Below are positions 1 through 8,187 of a stretch of 26,564 bases of DNA, in pieces (the stretch's first letter is position 1; every line of letters begins with the position of its first letter). The stretch is from JADFRG01 sp964590515. GTDB taxonomy: Bacteria; Chloroflexota; Anaerolineae; Anaerolineales; E44-bin32. The stretch covers positions 1-26,564 of the forward strand of contig CAZPZD010000035.1 of the NCBI GenBank assembly GCA_964590515.1, written 5' to 3'. The notes under the pieces are model-generated. The model searched no databases and was not told the origin of the DNA. It saw only the letters and a program-made list of their open reading frames with translations. Position numbers and translations under genes: made by a program.

Positions 1-113
1 AGCAGCCGACTGTTGAGCAGGATGAGCACCAGGCCCACGCCGACGATCAGCAGCACGAGCCCGCTGACCAGGAGGTGGGTAAACAGTAATCGGGAGCGAA
101 GCGACCGGAACAC
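1..113 (-). CDS. Sensor histidine kinase, N-terminal fragment (cut by window edge)
   Basis: Reading leftwards from a GTG codon at 113-111, the frame stays open to the window edge and encodes VFRSLRSRLLFTHLLVSGLV followed by a long hydrophobic stretch. A short basic N-terminus followed by one membrane helix is the usual beginning of a two-component sensor kinase. It lies 6 nt after the stop of the response regulator on the same strand and in the same frame register, so the two are almost certainly one operon and a cognate pair. The HAMP, DHp and ATPase domains lie outside the window. The kinase call therefore rests on position and the N-terminal helix, not on catalytic motifs. Confidence 0.65.
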   Translation of the reverse strand, partial: MFRSLRSRLLFTHLLVSGLVLLIVGVGLVLILLNSRL

Positions 114-119
114 AGCCAG

Positions 120-797
120 TCAATCCACGAGCTTGTAGCCCACTCCGGTCAGCGTCTCAATACTTACTCGGCTTCCCTTCAGACGCTTGCGCAGGTGGGC
201 GACGTGCACATCCACGGTGCGGGTCTCCCCGTAGAAGTCATATCCCCACACCTTGTTCAACAGCTGTTCGCGGGTCAGGACGATGCCCTTGTTCTCGGCA
301 AAGGCCTGCAGCAGGTCGAATTCTTTGGCCCGGAGGGCGATCGGCTCACCGGCGACGGATACCTCCCGGCGGGCCGGGTCGATCGTGAGATCTGCGAGAT
401 GCAGCGGCTGTTCATTCGGACGAACCGAGCGCTCGCTCCGGCGCAGGATTGCCTTCACCCGGGCGACCAATTCACGCGGATTGAAGGGCTTGGTGAGGTA
501 ATCGTCCGCCCCCAATTCCAGCCCTACGATCTTGTCTACATCCTCATCCCGGGCGGTGAGCATGATGATCGGCACGTCCGACTTTGCCCGAGTCCGGCGG
601 CACACCTCGAAGCCGTCCACTTCCGGAAGCATGAGATCTAGGACGATTAATGCGGGTTCGTGGGTCTGGATCTGTTCGAGCGCCGTGGCCCCGTCGGAGG
701 CGGACTCGACTCGATAGCCTTCCTTTTCCAGGTACATTCTGGCCAGCTCGACGATGTTCGGTTCGTCGTCAACCACCAGAATGCGCTCACCCGCCAT
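120..797 (-). CDS. OmpR/PhoB-family DNA-binding response regulator
   Basis: This 225-residue protein has the standard two-domain layout. An N-terminal receiver (about 1-120) carries the acidic pair at D10/D11, phospho-acceptor D54 in IVLDLMLPEVDG, switch T81 and K103 in LTKPFNP. A C-terminal winged helix (about 132-224) ends in the recognition-helix and wing sequence RTVDVHVAHLRKRLKG followed by GVGYKLVD. Length and motifs are normal for the PhoB/PhoP class. It is phosphorylated by a partner kinase and then binds direct repeats at target promoters; the partner is very likely the kinase beginning 6 nt downstream. The target genes cannot be read from the sequence. The start at 797 is the only ATG giving a complete receiver domain. 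Confidence 0.95.
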   Translation of the reverse strand: MAGERILVVDDEPNIVELARMYLEKEGYRVESASDGATALEQIQTHEPALIVLDLMLPEVDGFEVCRRTRAKSDVPIIMLTARDEDVDKIVGLELGADDYLTKPFNPRELVARVKAILRRSERSVRPNEQPLHLADLTIDPARREVSVAGEPIALRAKEFDLLQAFAENKGIVLTREQLLNKVWGYDFYGETRTVDVHVAHLRKRLKGSRVSIETLTGVGYKLVD

Positions 798-891
798 GTT
801 TCAGCTTACCTGATTCTTCGGCCGCCCGCGTTATGGCTCTGTAAAATCCACCGCAACCGCTGCTCCGCGGCCCGGCTTGTGCAGGCGGGTC

Positions 892-1281
892 CTAGGTGAT
901 CGCAATCGCTTCGATCTCGACCGAAGCTCCGCCGGGAAGTGCGCCGACTTGCACCGTCGAACGAGCTGGGGGCTCGTCGCCGAAGAAGCTGGCGTACACC
1001 TGGTTCATCTTGGCAAAGTCGCCCATGTCCAGTAGGAAGACCGTCGTCTTCACAACTTGCTTAAAGGAGCTCCCTCCGGCCTCCAGCACCCGGCCCAGGT
1101 TTTGCAGCGCCTGCCGGGTCTGGGCCTCTACTCCACCCTGAACTAAAGCGCCGCTGGCGGGATCTATCCCAGTCGAGCCGGAGGCGAACACGAATCCCTC
1201 CGTTCGGATTCCCGGCGAGTACGGCCCGAGCGGCTTGGCCGACCGTTCTGGCAGGACCACTTCCCGATTCTTGGAACCCAT
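892..1281 (-). CDS. ridA: RidA/YjgF family reactive enamine/imine deaminase
   Basis: The protein is a RidA-type trimeric deaminase, which hydrolyses reactive enamine/imine intermediates made by PLP enzymes. Family features are the substrate-binding Arg in PPARSTVQV (R107 from the start chosen here), the LPGGASVEIEAIA C-terminus with the conserved Glu, and the FASGSTGIDP strand. The frame is open up to 1323, but the ATG at 1281 is preferred: a GGAGG lies 5 nt before it and the product is then 129 residues, close to the usual length. The longer version adds 14 residues with no family match. The gene lies 48 nt downstream of leuS on the same strand and is probably co-transcribed with it, so it may share the T-box control of that gene. 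Confidence 0.93.
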   Translation of the reverse strand: MGSKNREVVLPERSAKPLGPYSPGIRTEGFVFASGSTGIDPASGALVQGGVEAQTRQALQNLGRVLEAGGSSFKQVVKTTVFLLDMGDFAKMNQVYASFFGDEPPARSTVQVGALPGGASVEIEAIAIT

Positions 1282-1329
1282 CCATCCCTCCATGCTCGCG
1301 AGCTTCCACTCTACGAGCGCCAAACTCTC

Positions 1330-3813
1330 TCATTTGGTAACCAGGTTGATCAGCCGACCCTGAACGTAAATCACTTTTTGCGGCGGGTCCTCTCCCAAAT
1401 GGCGCTGGATCGCCTCACGTTCCATAGCCAGTTTCTGGGCCGCGGCCTCGGAGATTCCGGCAGGAACCGAGATACGGTCGCGGACCTTGCCGTTCACCTG
1501 GATGACCAGGGTGATCAGCTCGTCCTTGGCCAGTTCCGGATCGTGGTCCGGCCAGGGTTGGGTGTGGATCGAGTACGGCTTGCCCAACCGCTCCCACAAT
1601 TCTTCAGCGATGTGAGGGGTCACGGGGGCCATCAACGCCAACAGCGCTTCAGTCGCCGCATCGAACTCGGTTGATCCGGCCAGCCCCTGCTGTTTGGCTT
1701 CCCCAATCGCGTTGGTCAGCTCCATCAACTCGGATACGACCGTGTTGAACTCGAAGTTCTCGAGATCCTCCGAGACGGCCCGGATCGTTTGGTGGGTCTT
1801 GCGGGTCAGTTCCCGCTGTGCGGCCGGATTCGGTTCGGCAGCAGCCGCTCCGGCCGGTTCCAACACGAGTGTCCACACCCGGTTCAACCAGCGGACCACG
1901 CCGTGGATGTTGTCCGCTTTCCAGGGTCCTCCCTCGGGCCAACGATAGCCAAACATCAAATAGGCTCGGACCGAATCGGCTCCGTAGTCACGCACCTGCT
2001 CGTCCGGATCGATTACATTGCCGCGGGATTTGCTCATCCGAGACCCGTCGGGTCCCAAGATATGTCCCTGATTGCGCAATTGGAGCATCGGTTCCGGACC
2101 CCGGACGATACCCAGGTCGCGCAGGGCCTTGTGGAAGAACCGGGTGTAGATCAGGTGCATCGTGGCGTGCTCGGCTCCCCCGGTATAGGTGTCGACAGGC
2201 ATCCAGTAGTCGTATTGCTCCGGATCGAACGCAGCCTGCGAGTAGTCCGGACTGAGATAGCGCAGGTGATACCAGGAGGAGCACATGAAGGTGTCCATGG
2301 TATCGGTGTCGCGCTCGGCCGGCTCGCCACCGATCGGACAGATCGTCTGTTTCCAGGTGGGATGCAGCTTGAGCGGACTCTGGCCGGTTGGCAGCCATTC
2401 GACATCCTCCGGCAGCCGCACGGGCAGCTGGTCATCCGGGACCGGCACCTGGCCATGCACCGGGCAGTAGACGATCGGGATCGGGGCGCCCCAATACCGC
2501 TGACGGGAGATCAACCAGTCCCGCAGGCGGTAACCTACCGCTCGCTCGCCCAGCTTGTGTTCTTCCAGGTATTCGATCGTTGCGTTGACCGCCTGCTCCT
2601 GCGACGTTCCGGTCAGCGGTCCGGAGTTGATCATCTCTCCGTAGATGACCAGAGCTTCTTTCATCGTGGCCCCGTCGGGCGCGCCACCTTCCGGAGGCCG
2701 GATCACCGGACGCACCTCAATGCCGTGCTTGCGGGCAAACTCAAAATCGCGCCCGTCGTGCGCCGGGACCCCCATGATCGCGCCGGTGCCGTAGGTCATC
2801 AGCACGTAGTCTGCCACCCAGACCGGGATACGCTCGCCGTTCACCGGATTGATGGCAAAGCCGCCGGTAAACACCCCGGTCTTTTCCTTATCCACCGCCT
2901 CGCGCTGGATATCGGTTTGCCGGGCGGTCTTCTCGACATATTTTCGCACTGCGTGCTGCTGCTCCGCGGTGGTCAGCAGCGCCACCAATGGATGCTCCGG
3001 CGCCAGCACCATGAAGGTAGCACCCCACAACGTATCCGGCCGGGTGGTGAAGATCGGAAACTCGTCTTCGGCCTCCGTCCGGAAGGTGACCTTGGCGCCC
3101 TCGCTCCTCCCGATCCAGTTGGTCTGCAGCAGCTTTATGGGCTCCGGCCAATCCAGATGAGAAAAGTCCAGCAGTTCGTCGGCATACTTGGTAATCCGGA
3201 AGAACCACTGTTCCAGATCCTTCTTCACGACCGGAGTCTTGCAACGTTCGCAGACTCGTTCCTCGCCGATTACCTGCTCGCGGGCCAGCACCGTCTGGTC
3301 CTTGGGACACCAGTCCACCGGGGCCATCTTCTTGTAAGCCAAGCCACGCTTGAAGAGCTGCAGGAAGAACCACTGGGTCCAGCGGTAATACTCCGGATCG
3401 GAGGACACCGCTTCCCGCGACCAGTCCCACATCGCCCCCATGCTCCGCAGCTGTCCGCGCATGCGGTCGATGTTGGCATAGGTCCACTTCATAGGATGCG
3501 TGTTGTGATCGATGGCGGCGTTCTCGGCCGGCAGCCCGAAGGCATCGAAGCCGATCGGATACATCACGTTGTAGCCCTTGCGGCTGAGGTAGCGGGCCCG
3601 CGCATCGGAGGGGGTCATGGCGTACCAGTGGCCGATGTGCAGGTTGCCGGAGGTATAGGGGAGCATGGTCAGGAAGTAGAACTTCCGACGCTTTGGATCG
3701 ACCCGAGCCGCATACAGCCCGTCGCGTTCCCAGCGTGCCCGCCACTTCGGTTCGATGGTCACTGGATCGTAGCGATCGACCATGACCCGCCCGCTTCTGA
3801 TTGCCTCGGTCAC
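1330..3813 (-). CDS. leuS: Leucyl-tRNA synthetase (class Ia)
   Basis: This 827-residue enzyme charges tRNA-Leu with leucine in the cytoplasm. Visible landmarks in order are HIGH at residues 59-62; a Cys-containing zinc-type insert (C169, C188, C191); the CP1 editing domain (about 235-425) with TTRPDTLWGATFMVLAPEHP and GTGAIMGVPAHDGRDFEFA, including the conserved Asp of the hydrolytic site; WLISRQRYWGAPIP; RMSKS at 592-596; and the anticodon-binding and C-terminal domains ending near VIQVNGKVRDRI. The start is a GTG with an AGGGAGG ribosome site 6 nt upstream. The next Met (residue 11) would also keep the catalytic core but lacks a ribosome site. The preceding leader is a T-box with terminator, so expression should rise when tRNA-Leu is uncharged. 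ridA follows. Confidence 0.98.
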   Translation of the reverse strand: MTEAIRSGRVMVDRYDPVTIEPKWRARWERDGLYAARVDPKRRKFYFLTMLPYTSGNLHIGHWYAMTPSDARARYLSRKGYNVMYPIGFDAFGLPAENAAIDHNTHPMKWTYANIDRMRGQLRSMGAMWDWSREAVSSDPEYYRWTQWFFLQLFKRGLAYKKMAPVDWCPKDQTVLAREQVIGEERVCERCKTPVVKKDLEQWFFRITKYADELLDFSHLDWPEPIKLLQTNWIGRSEGAKVTFRTEAEDEFPIFTTRPDTLWGATFMVLAPEHPLVALLTTAEQQHAVRKYVEKTARQTDIQREAVDKEKTGVFTGGFAINPVNGERIPVWVADYVLMTYGTGAIMGVPAHDGRDFEFARKHGIEVRPVIRPPEGGAPDGATMKEALVIYGEMINSGPLTGTSQEQAVNATIEYLEEHKLGERAVGYRLRDWLISRQRYWGAPIPIVYCPVHGQVPVPDDQLPVRLPEDVEWLPTGQSPLKLHPTWKQTICPIGGEPAERDTDTMDTFMCSSWYHLRYLSPDYSQAAFDPEQYDYWMPVDTYTGGAEHATMHLIYTRFFHKALRDLGIVRGPEPMLQLRNQGHILGPDGSRMSKSRGNVIDPDEQVRDYGADSVRAYLMFGYRWPEGGPWKADNIHGVVRWLNRVWTLVLEPAGAAAAEPNPAAQRELTRKTHQTIRAVSEDLENFEFNTVVSELMELTNAIGEAKQQGLAGSTEFDAATEALLALMAPVTPHIAEELWERLGKPYSIHTQPWPDHDPELAKDELITLVIQVNGKVRDRISVPAGISEAAAQKLAMEREAIQRHLGEDPPQKVIYVQGRLINLVTK

Positions 3814-3856
3814 TTTATCCTCCCTACCCGTGGTTCCCTTCGCCCAGAACAGAGAA

Positions 3857-3888
3857 CGCCCCCTCGCCGTTTCAGGGTCGAAGGGGCG
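3857..3888 (-). terminator. T-box-controlled intrinsic terminator upstream of leuS
   Basis: On the minus strand CGCCCCTTCG pairs with CGAGGGGGCG across a 12-nt loop, giving 10 positions with one mismatch, followed by TTCTCTGTTCT. The 5' arm overlaps the 3' half of the antiterminator, so the two structures exclude each other, as expected for transcription attenuation. The U-tract is only moderate. Confidence 0.75.
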
Positions 3889-3984
3889 CTGCGCGGTACC
3901 ACCCTGATTGCCCGGACCGACTCCGGGCCACTCGTTCGCCTGCTAGATGATAGTGCGGCTATGTACCGTTCGCCGGATTGCAGG
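3857..3984 (-). promoter_or_regulatory. T-box riboswitch leader of leuS
   Basis: On the minus strand the canonical T-box sequence AGGGTGGTACCGCG lies at 3905-3892. It is preceded by a 6-bp stem III hairpin (3928-3910, GCCCGG/CCGGGC) and followed by CGCCCCT, which can pair with AGGG to make the antiterminator or join the terminator stem at 3888-3857. This is the class in which uncharged tRNA binds the TGGN bulge and prevents termination. The part that should hold stem I and the leucine specifier is unusually short, only about 56 nt between the tRNA-Ala 3' end and stem III. I could not assign a specifier loop with certainty. CTA at 3945-3943 is one candidate. Confidence 0.85.
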
Positions 3985-4057
3985 TGGACCCAGTGGGATT
4001 CGAACCCACGACCTTCTCAATGCCATTGAGACGCGCTCCCAACTGCGCTATGGGCCC
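3985..4057 (-). tRNA. tRNA-Ala (anticodon GGC)
   Basis: This is a 73-nt cloverleaf without encoded CCA. The acceptor arms GGGCCCA and TGGGTCC include the G3:U70 pair that is the alanine identity element. The D-arm is GCGC/GCGC with loop AGTTGGGA, the anticodon loop is ATGGCAT (anticodon GGC, reading GCC), and the T-loop is TTCGAAT. It is the second of two tandem alanine tRNA genes transcribed toward leuS. Its 3' end sits immediately before the T-box leader. Confidence 0.96.
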
Positions 4058-4070
4058 TGGATCAAACAGG

Positions 4071-4143
4071 TGGACCTGGCGGGATTCGAACCCGCGACCT
4101 CATCAGTGCGATTGATGCGCGCTCCCAACTGCGCTACAGGCCC
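4071..4143 (-). tRNA. tRNA-Ala (anticodon CGC)
   Basis: This is a 73-nt cloverleaf with acceptor arms GGGCCTG and CAGGTCC (again G3:U70), the same D-arm as its neighbour, anticodon loop ATCGCAC (anticodon CGC, reading GCG) and T-loop TTCGAAT. CCA is not encoded. It is 13 nt upstream of tRNA-Ala(GGC) on the same strand and probably shares a transcript with it. The two genes are paralogous and differ mainly in the anticodon stem, acceptor and T-stem. Confidence 0.96.
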
Positions 4144-4148
4144 CCGCT

Positions 4149-4154
4149 TATAAT
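4149..4154 (+). promoter_or_regulatory. -10 box (TATAAT) for the M24 peptidase
   Basis: A perfect TATAAT lies 14 nt before the ATG at 4169. No convincing -35 element is visible upstream because that DNA is the tRNA-Ala gene. The predicted 5' leader is only about 7 nt, with no ribosome-binding site. Confidence 0.5.
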
Positions 4155-4168
4155 ACCGCAAATCCCCT

Positions 4169-5278
4169 ATGGATTACCTGAAACGGATCGAACGGCTGTC
4201 TCACCTTTTGCGGACCGAGGGGCTCGAAGCGCTGGCGGTGCTCCCCGGGCCAAACTTGACTTATCTCACCGGGCTTTCCTTTCATCTGATGGAGCGCCCG
4301 GTGGTCGGCCTGTTCTCGGCTGGCGCCCCACCCCGGCTCATTCTTCCCGAATTTGAACAGCCAAAAGCCGAGGCTGGGGCCGTCGCGCTGGAGCTCTTTT
4401 CCTACGGCGAGCACGAGGGGGCCAGCCTCTCGGCTTTTCAAGCCGCGTTGAGCGGGATGCCAGCCGACGGCCGGGCAGTGGCGGTCGAGCCGCTGCGGGC
4501 CCGATTCCACGAGCTTGGCTTGCTCCAAGCTGCCTCGCCCCAGACCCGGTTCGTCACGGGAGCCAGCCTGCTGGCAAGCCTTCGAATGGCGAAGGATCCG
4601 GCCGAGCTGGAGGCCATCCGCCGGGCGATCGAGATCGCTCAGGTGGCCTTGGACGCGACCGTCCCCCAGATCCGGCTCGGGATGACCGAATCCGAGCTGG
4701 CCTCCGAGTTGATCGTCCAGCTGCTGCGGGCGGGTTCTCAGCCGGAACTCCCCTTCAGCCCGATCATCGCCACCGGCCCCAACTCGGCCCATCCGCACGC
4801 GGTCCCCGGGGACCGGCGGCTGGGCGCCGGAGAATTGCTTGTACTTGATTGGGGAGCGAGCGCTTCCGGCTACATCTCGGACCTTACCCGTACTTACGCC
4901 GTGGGAGAGATTAACCAGGAATTGGCCCAGGTTCATCGAGTTGTCCAGCAAGCCAACGCGGCGGGCCGGGCGGCAGTTGGGCCCGGTGTTCGCTGCGGTG
5001 AGGTCGACCGGGCGGCGCGGGCGGTGATCTCTTCGGCTGGATACGGGAAATTCTTCCTTCATCGGACCGGACACGGAATCGGACTCGAGGCCCATGAGCC
5101 GCCATACATCCGAGAGGGAGAGACCACCGAACTCGCTCCCGGGATGACGTTCACCATCGAGCCGGGAATCTACCTCCCCGCTCGTGGGGGAGTCCGGGTG
5201 GAGGATAACGTCGTGGTCACTTCAGAGGGCAGCAGCACCCTGACCAGCACTCCGCGTGAGTTGAAGGTCGTGGGTTGA
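4169..5278 (+). CDS. M24 family Xaa-Pro aminopeptidase/dipeptidase
   Basis: This 369-residue cytoplasmic metallopeptidase removes or splits N-terminal residues next to proline. An N-terminal creatinase-like domain (about 1-135) precedes the pita-bread catalytic domain. All five metal ligands are present: D227 (VLDWGA), D238 (ISDLTRTY), H302 (HRTGHGIGL), E331 (FTIEPGIY) and E345 (RVEDNVVV). The accessory histidines H209 and H309 are present too. The length is typical of the Xaa-Pro dipeptidase (PepQ) and short aminopeptidase P group; the sequence alone does not decide between them. The start ATG is preceded by a TATAAT box rather than a ribosome site. The stop overlaps the start of the next gene, so the two are translationally coupled. 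Confidence 0.93.
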   Translation: MDYLKRIERLSHLLRTEGLEALAVLPGPNLTYLTGLSFHLMERPVVGLFSAGAPPRLILPEFEQPKAEAGAVALELFSYGEHEGASLSAFQAALSGMPADGRAVAVEPLRARFHELGLLQAASPQTRFVTGASLLASLRMAKDPAELEAIRRAIEIAQVALDATVPQIRLGMTESELASELIVQLLRAGSQPELPFSPIIATGPNSAHPHAVPGDRRLGAGELLVLDWGASASGYISDLTRTYAVGEINQELAQVHRVVQQANAAGRAAVGPGVRCGEVDRAARAVISSAGYGKFFLHRTGHGIGLEAHEPPYIREGETTELAPGMTFTIEPGIYLPARGGVRVEDNVVVTSEGSSTLTSTPRELKVVG

Positions 5279-6129
5279 GGACGATCCTCCCCGGCGGGGA
5301 ACCGTTCTTCTTCCTCGGGCATTCGGGCAGCGGATGTTTGCTGCTGCATGGGCTCACCAGCGCTCCTCAAGAGATGCGCGGCCTGGGCGAGTATCTCGCA
5401 GGCCGGGGGCACACGGTACTCGGGCTGCGTCTGCCGGCCCATGCCACTGAGCCCCGAGCGATGCTTCACTCCCGCTGGGAGGATTGGTTGGCGGCGGCCG
5501 AGGATGGCTACCACTTGCTCGAGAACAATGTACGCCAGGTCATCGTGCTGGGACTGTCGCTGGGCGGGGCGATCGGACTGCTCTTGGCATCCAGCCGGCC
5601 CATTGCCGGAGTGGTTGCCATGTCGACTCCCTATGAAGTCCCGCCCCAGCCTCGGCTGCGCTTCCTGAAGACATTGCTCCGGCCGCTCGGGTTGCTCGGT
5701 CGAGTGATGCCTTTCCTGCCGAAACTCCCCCCCTGGGACTATCGAGACCGTGAAGCCGCCCGGAACCATCTCACCTATCCGGTCATGCCGGTCCGCGCCA
5801 TCACCGAGACCGCCCGACTCCTGACCGTGATGCGGGAACGTCTGTCTGAAGTCCGCGTGCCCGTGCTGTTGATGCACTCGATTCACGATGGTGGAGTTTC
5901 TCCGGACAACGCCCGGTCGATTTTCGAGCGATTGGGATCCGCAGAGAAGCGGCTGCAGTGGCTCGAGAACAGCGGACATGTGGTGACGGTGGAGCCGGCC
6001 CATCGCCAGGTGTATCAGTCTGCGGCTGAGTTCGTGGAACGGGTGGGACGGCCGGCCAAGGAGCGACTCGAGGATCCGGTTGGGGAAGCGCTTAGCCCTC
6101 TTCGCCGTGGTGCTTCACTTGGGCAATGA
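5275..6129 (+). CDS. Alpha/beta hydrolase, carboxylesterase (Est30-like)
   Basis: The protein has the alpha/beta-hydrolase pattern: an oxyanion segment LLLHGLTSAPQEMR near residue 25, nucleophile elbow GLSLGG with S95, acid probably D205 in HSIHDGGVSP, and H235 in ENSGHVVT. Length (284) and the compact cap resemble the monoacylglycerol lipase/Est30 carboxylesterase group. The substrate cannot be specified. The start is a TTG at 5275 whose last two bases are the first two of the TGA of the preceding peptidase (TTGA overlap). No other start gives the first beta strand. The last 38 nt overlap the 3' end of the convergent EF-G-like gene, and no terminator separates them. Confidence 0.88.
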   Translation: MRTILPGGEPFFFLGHSGSGCLLLHGLTSAPQEMRGLGEYLAGRGHTVLGLRLPAHATEPRAMLHSRWEDWLAAAEDGYHLLENNVRQVIVLGLSLGGAIGLLLASSRPIAGVVAMSTPYEVPPQPRLRFLKTLLRPLGLLGRVMPFLPKLPPWDYRDREAARNHLTYPVMPVRAITETARLLTVMRERLSEVRVPVLLMHSIHDGGVSPDNARSIFERLGSAEKRLQWLENSGHVVTVEPAHRQVYQSAAEFVERVGRPAKERLEDPVGEALSPLRRGASLGQ

Positions 6130-8158
6130 TCCCCTCGGCCACGTGCGACGGGACGGTCTCGTAGTGGCTGAACTTCATGTCGAAGATCCCCCGACCGCCG
6201 GTGATCGATCGCAGCTCGGTCGTATAGCGCTGGACTTCGGCCAAAGGAACCTGAGCGGTAACGATGCTTCGGCCACGCTCGCTTTCCATTCCCTGCACCT
6301 TGGCCCGGCGGGTATTGAGGTCGCCCATTACATCACCCATGTTGGCCTCCGGAACCGTAATCCGGAGCGTGACGACCGGCTCCAACATCACCGGGTGGGC
6401 ATCTCGCACTGCCAGCTTGAAGGCCTCCCGGCCGGCGATCTCGAAAGCGACCGCCTTTGAGTCGACCGGGTGCTCCTTGCCGTCTGTCACGAAAACCTTG
6501 ACCTTCTCCACGGGGTTGCCGGAGAGGACCCCGGCCTTCAGCACCCCCCGGACTCCCTTCTCGATGGCGGGCAAGTAGCTGGAAGAGATCGCCCCGCCGA
6601 ATACCTCGTTGACGAACTCGAAATCGGAATCTGGCAGCGGCTCAACCCGCATGTGAACCTCAGCAAACTGGCCGGACCCGCCGGTCTGCTTCTTGTGGCG
6701 GTACATGGAGTTCCCTACTTTCGTGATGGTCTCTCGATACGGGACCCGGGGGACCTCCGTACTCAGTCCGACTTGGAATTTCGCTTCGGCTTTGCGAATC
6801 GCTGCATCGATATGTTGATCACCCATCCCTTGCAGAATCGTCTCGTTGGTGCTGGGTTCCTGGTGCCAGTTGAGGGTGGGATCCTCCTCGGCTAGTCGAG
6901 TGAGGACCGAGCTAATCTTGGCCGCGTCCGCCTCGGTCTTCGGCAGCACCGCCACTGAGTACAGTGCGTTGGGGTAAGTCGGGGAGGCAAGCGTGATGGG
7001 CATATGCCTGTCGCACAGCGTATCTCCGGTTTGGGTCGTGCTCAACTTCGCCACCACCCCAATATCGCCGGCGTGCAGGTTCCTGGTTGAAAGCTGTTCC
7101 TTGCCCCGCATGAGGTGGAGGGTTCCCAGACGCTCCTCCTCTCGCCGGGCCGGGTTCCATACCCGACTGTCGGAGCTCATCGTCCCCGAAAATAGCCGCA
7201 GGTAGGTCAGGCGGCCGACAAATGGATCGGCGGTCGTTTTCAAGGCATAGGCTGCGAGCGGTCCGGTATCTCCCCCATCCAGCTTGACTTCTCCGGTTGG
7301 TCCGGTACCTGTCCTCGGCGGGGCCTCAGCAGGAGAGGGGATGAGGTCGACGATCGCTTCCAGCAGCGGGATGACTCCGAACCCGGCTGTTCCGGCGGTT
7401 GCGAAGACCGGGACGAAGCGTCCTGAGAGCACGGCGCGCTGGAACCCTCGCGTGACTTCATCCGCGTTGAGCGGCTCCCCTTCGAGGTACTTCTCGAGCA
7501 GCGCATCGTCGCCCTCGGCTGCGGCCTCCACCAGCACGGTTCGCCCCGCCTCGGCCGCCTCTGCAAACTCGGCCGGGATGGCTTCTTCCGTCCTCCCGTC
7601 CGCAGGCCGGGCCATCATCCGCAGCAGATCGATCGTCCCCCGGAATCCGTGCTTCTCGCCCCACGGGAGCTGAACCGGAACAAAGGACACACTGCTGGAA
7701 AGGGCGCTCAGGGTCGCCAACACCTTGGCAAAATTGGCGTTGTCGCGGTCCATCTTGCAGATGACCACCAGGCGCGGCAGCTTGAACTCGTCGCAGTACT
7801 TCCACATCAGCTCGGTGCCGACCTCAACCCCGGCCACCGAATCGACCAGCAGCGCGGCGCCTTCCACCACCCAGAGGGCTGAGATGGCCTCGCCCACGAA
7901 GTCCAAGAAGCCTGGCGTATCCAGCAGATTGATCTTGTGCTCTCGGAATTCGATGGGCAAGACGCTGGTCGAAAGCGAATGTGCGCGTCGGACCTCCTCC
8001 GCTTCGAAGTCGGAGACCGTGGTGCCCTCCTGCACAGTACCCACCCGGGTGAGGGCCCCGGTGTGAAAGAGCATCGCCTCTGCTAGCGAGGTCTTGCCAG
8101 CCCCGCCATGCGATACCAGAGCGATGTTGCGCACTGCTTGAGTTGGGTAGTCTTTCAT
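6092..8158 (-). CDS. Elongation factor G-like translational GTPase (EF-G2 type)
   Basis: This 688-residue protein has the five-domain EF-G architecture. The G domain has a P-loop SHGGAGKTS (16-24), DTPGFLDF (80-87) and a G4 motif CKMD (134-137) instead of NKMD. Domains II to V follow, including a domain IV stretch YRETITKVGNSMYRHKKQTG and the C-terminal RSITGGRGIFDMKFSHYE. The divergent P-loop and G4 place it with EF-G-like paralogues, not the canonical ribosomal translocase, which would sit in a str operon. Its role may be a back-up, recycling or stress function; this is inference. It is divergently transcribed from the thioredoxin-like gene, with a consensus promoter between them. Confidence 0.9.
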   Translation of the reverse strand: MKDYPTQAVRNIALVSHGGAGKTSLAEAMLFHTGALTRVGTVQEGTTVSDFEAEEVRRAHSLSTSVLPIEFREHKINLLDTPGFLDFVGEAISALWVVEGAALLVDSVAGVEVGTELMWKYCDEFKLPRLVVICKMDRDNANFAKVLATLSALSSSVSFVPVQLPWGEKHGFRGTIDLLRMMARPADGRTEEAIPAEFAEAAEAGRTVLVEAAAEGDDALLEKYLEGEPLNADEVTRGFQRAVLSGRFVPVFATAGTAGFGVIPLLEAIVDLIPSPAEAPPRTGTGPTGEVKLDGGDTGPLAAYALKTTADPFVGRLTYLRLFSGTMSSDSRVWNPARREEERLGTLHLMRGKEQLSTRNLHAGDIGVVAKLSTTQTGDTLCDRHMPITLASPTYPNALYSVAVLPKTEADAAKISSVLTRLAEEDPTLNWHQEPSTNETILQGMGDQHIDAAIRKAEAKFQVGLSTEVPRVPYRETITKVGNSMYRHKKQTGGSGQFAEVHMRVEPLPDSDFEFVNEVFGGAISSSYLPAIEKGVRGVLKAGVLSGNPVEKVKVFVTDGKEHPVDSKAVAFEIAGREAFKLAVRDAHPVMLEPVVTLRITVPEANMGDVMGDLNTRRAKVQGMESERGRSIVTAQVPLAEVQRYTTELRSITGGRGIFDMKFSHYETVPSHVAEGIIAQVKHHGEEG

Positions 8159-8187
8159 ACGCTGAACTCTTCGCCGGGGGGAGAGGG

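Noticed and set aside
1789..4029. 746-codon open frame on the plus strand opposite leuS
   Set aside because: It is the antisense of a clear leucyl-tRNA synthetase plus T-box and a tRNA gene, with no recognisable domains. Long antisense frames are expected in GC-rich DNA.
4148..5095. 315-codon minus-strand frame opposite the M24 peptidase
   Set aside because: The plus strand has all five metal ligands in place; the minus frame is low-complexity Arg/Gly/Pro-rich translation and overlaps a tRNA 5' end.
5170..6003. 277-codon minus-strand frame opposite the alpha/beta hydrolase
   Set aside because: Shadow of a gene with a complete Ser-Asp-His triad; no domain of its own.
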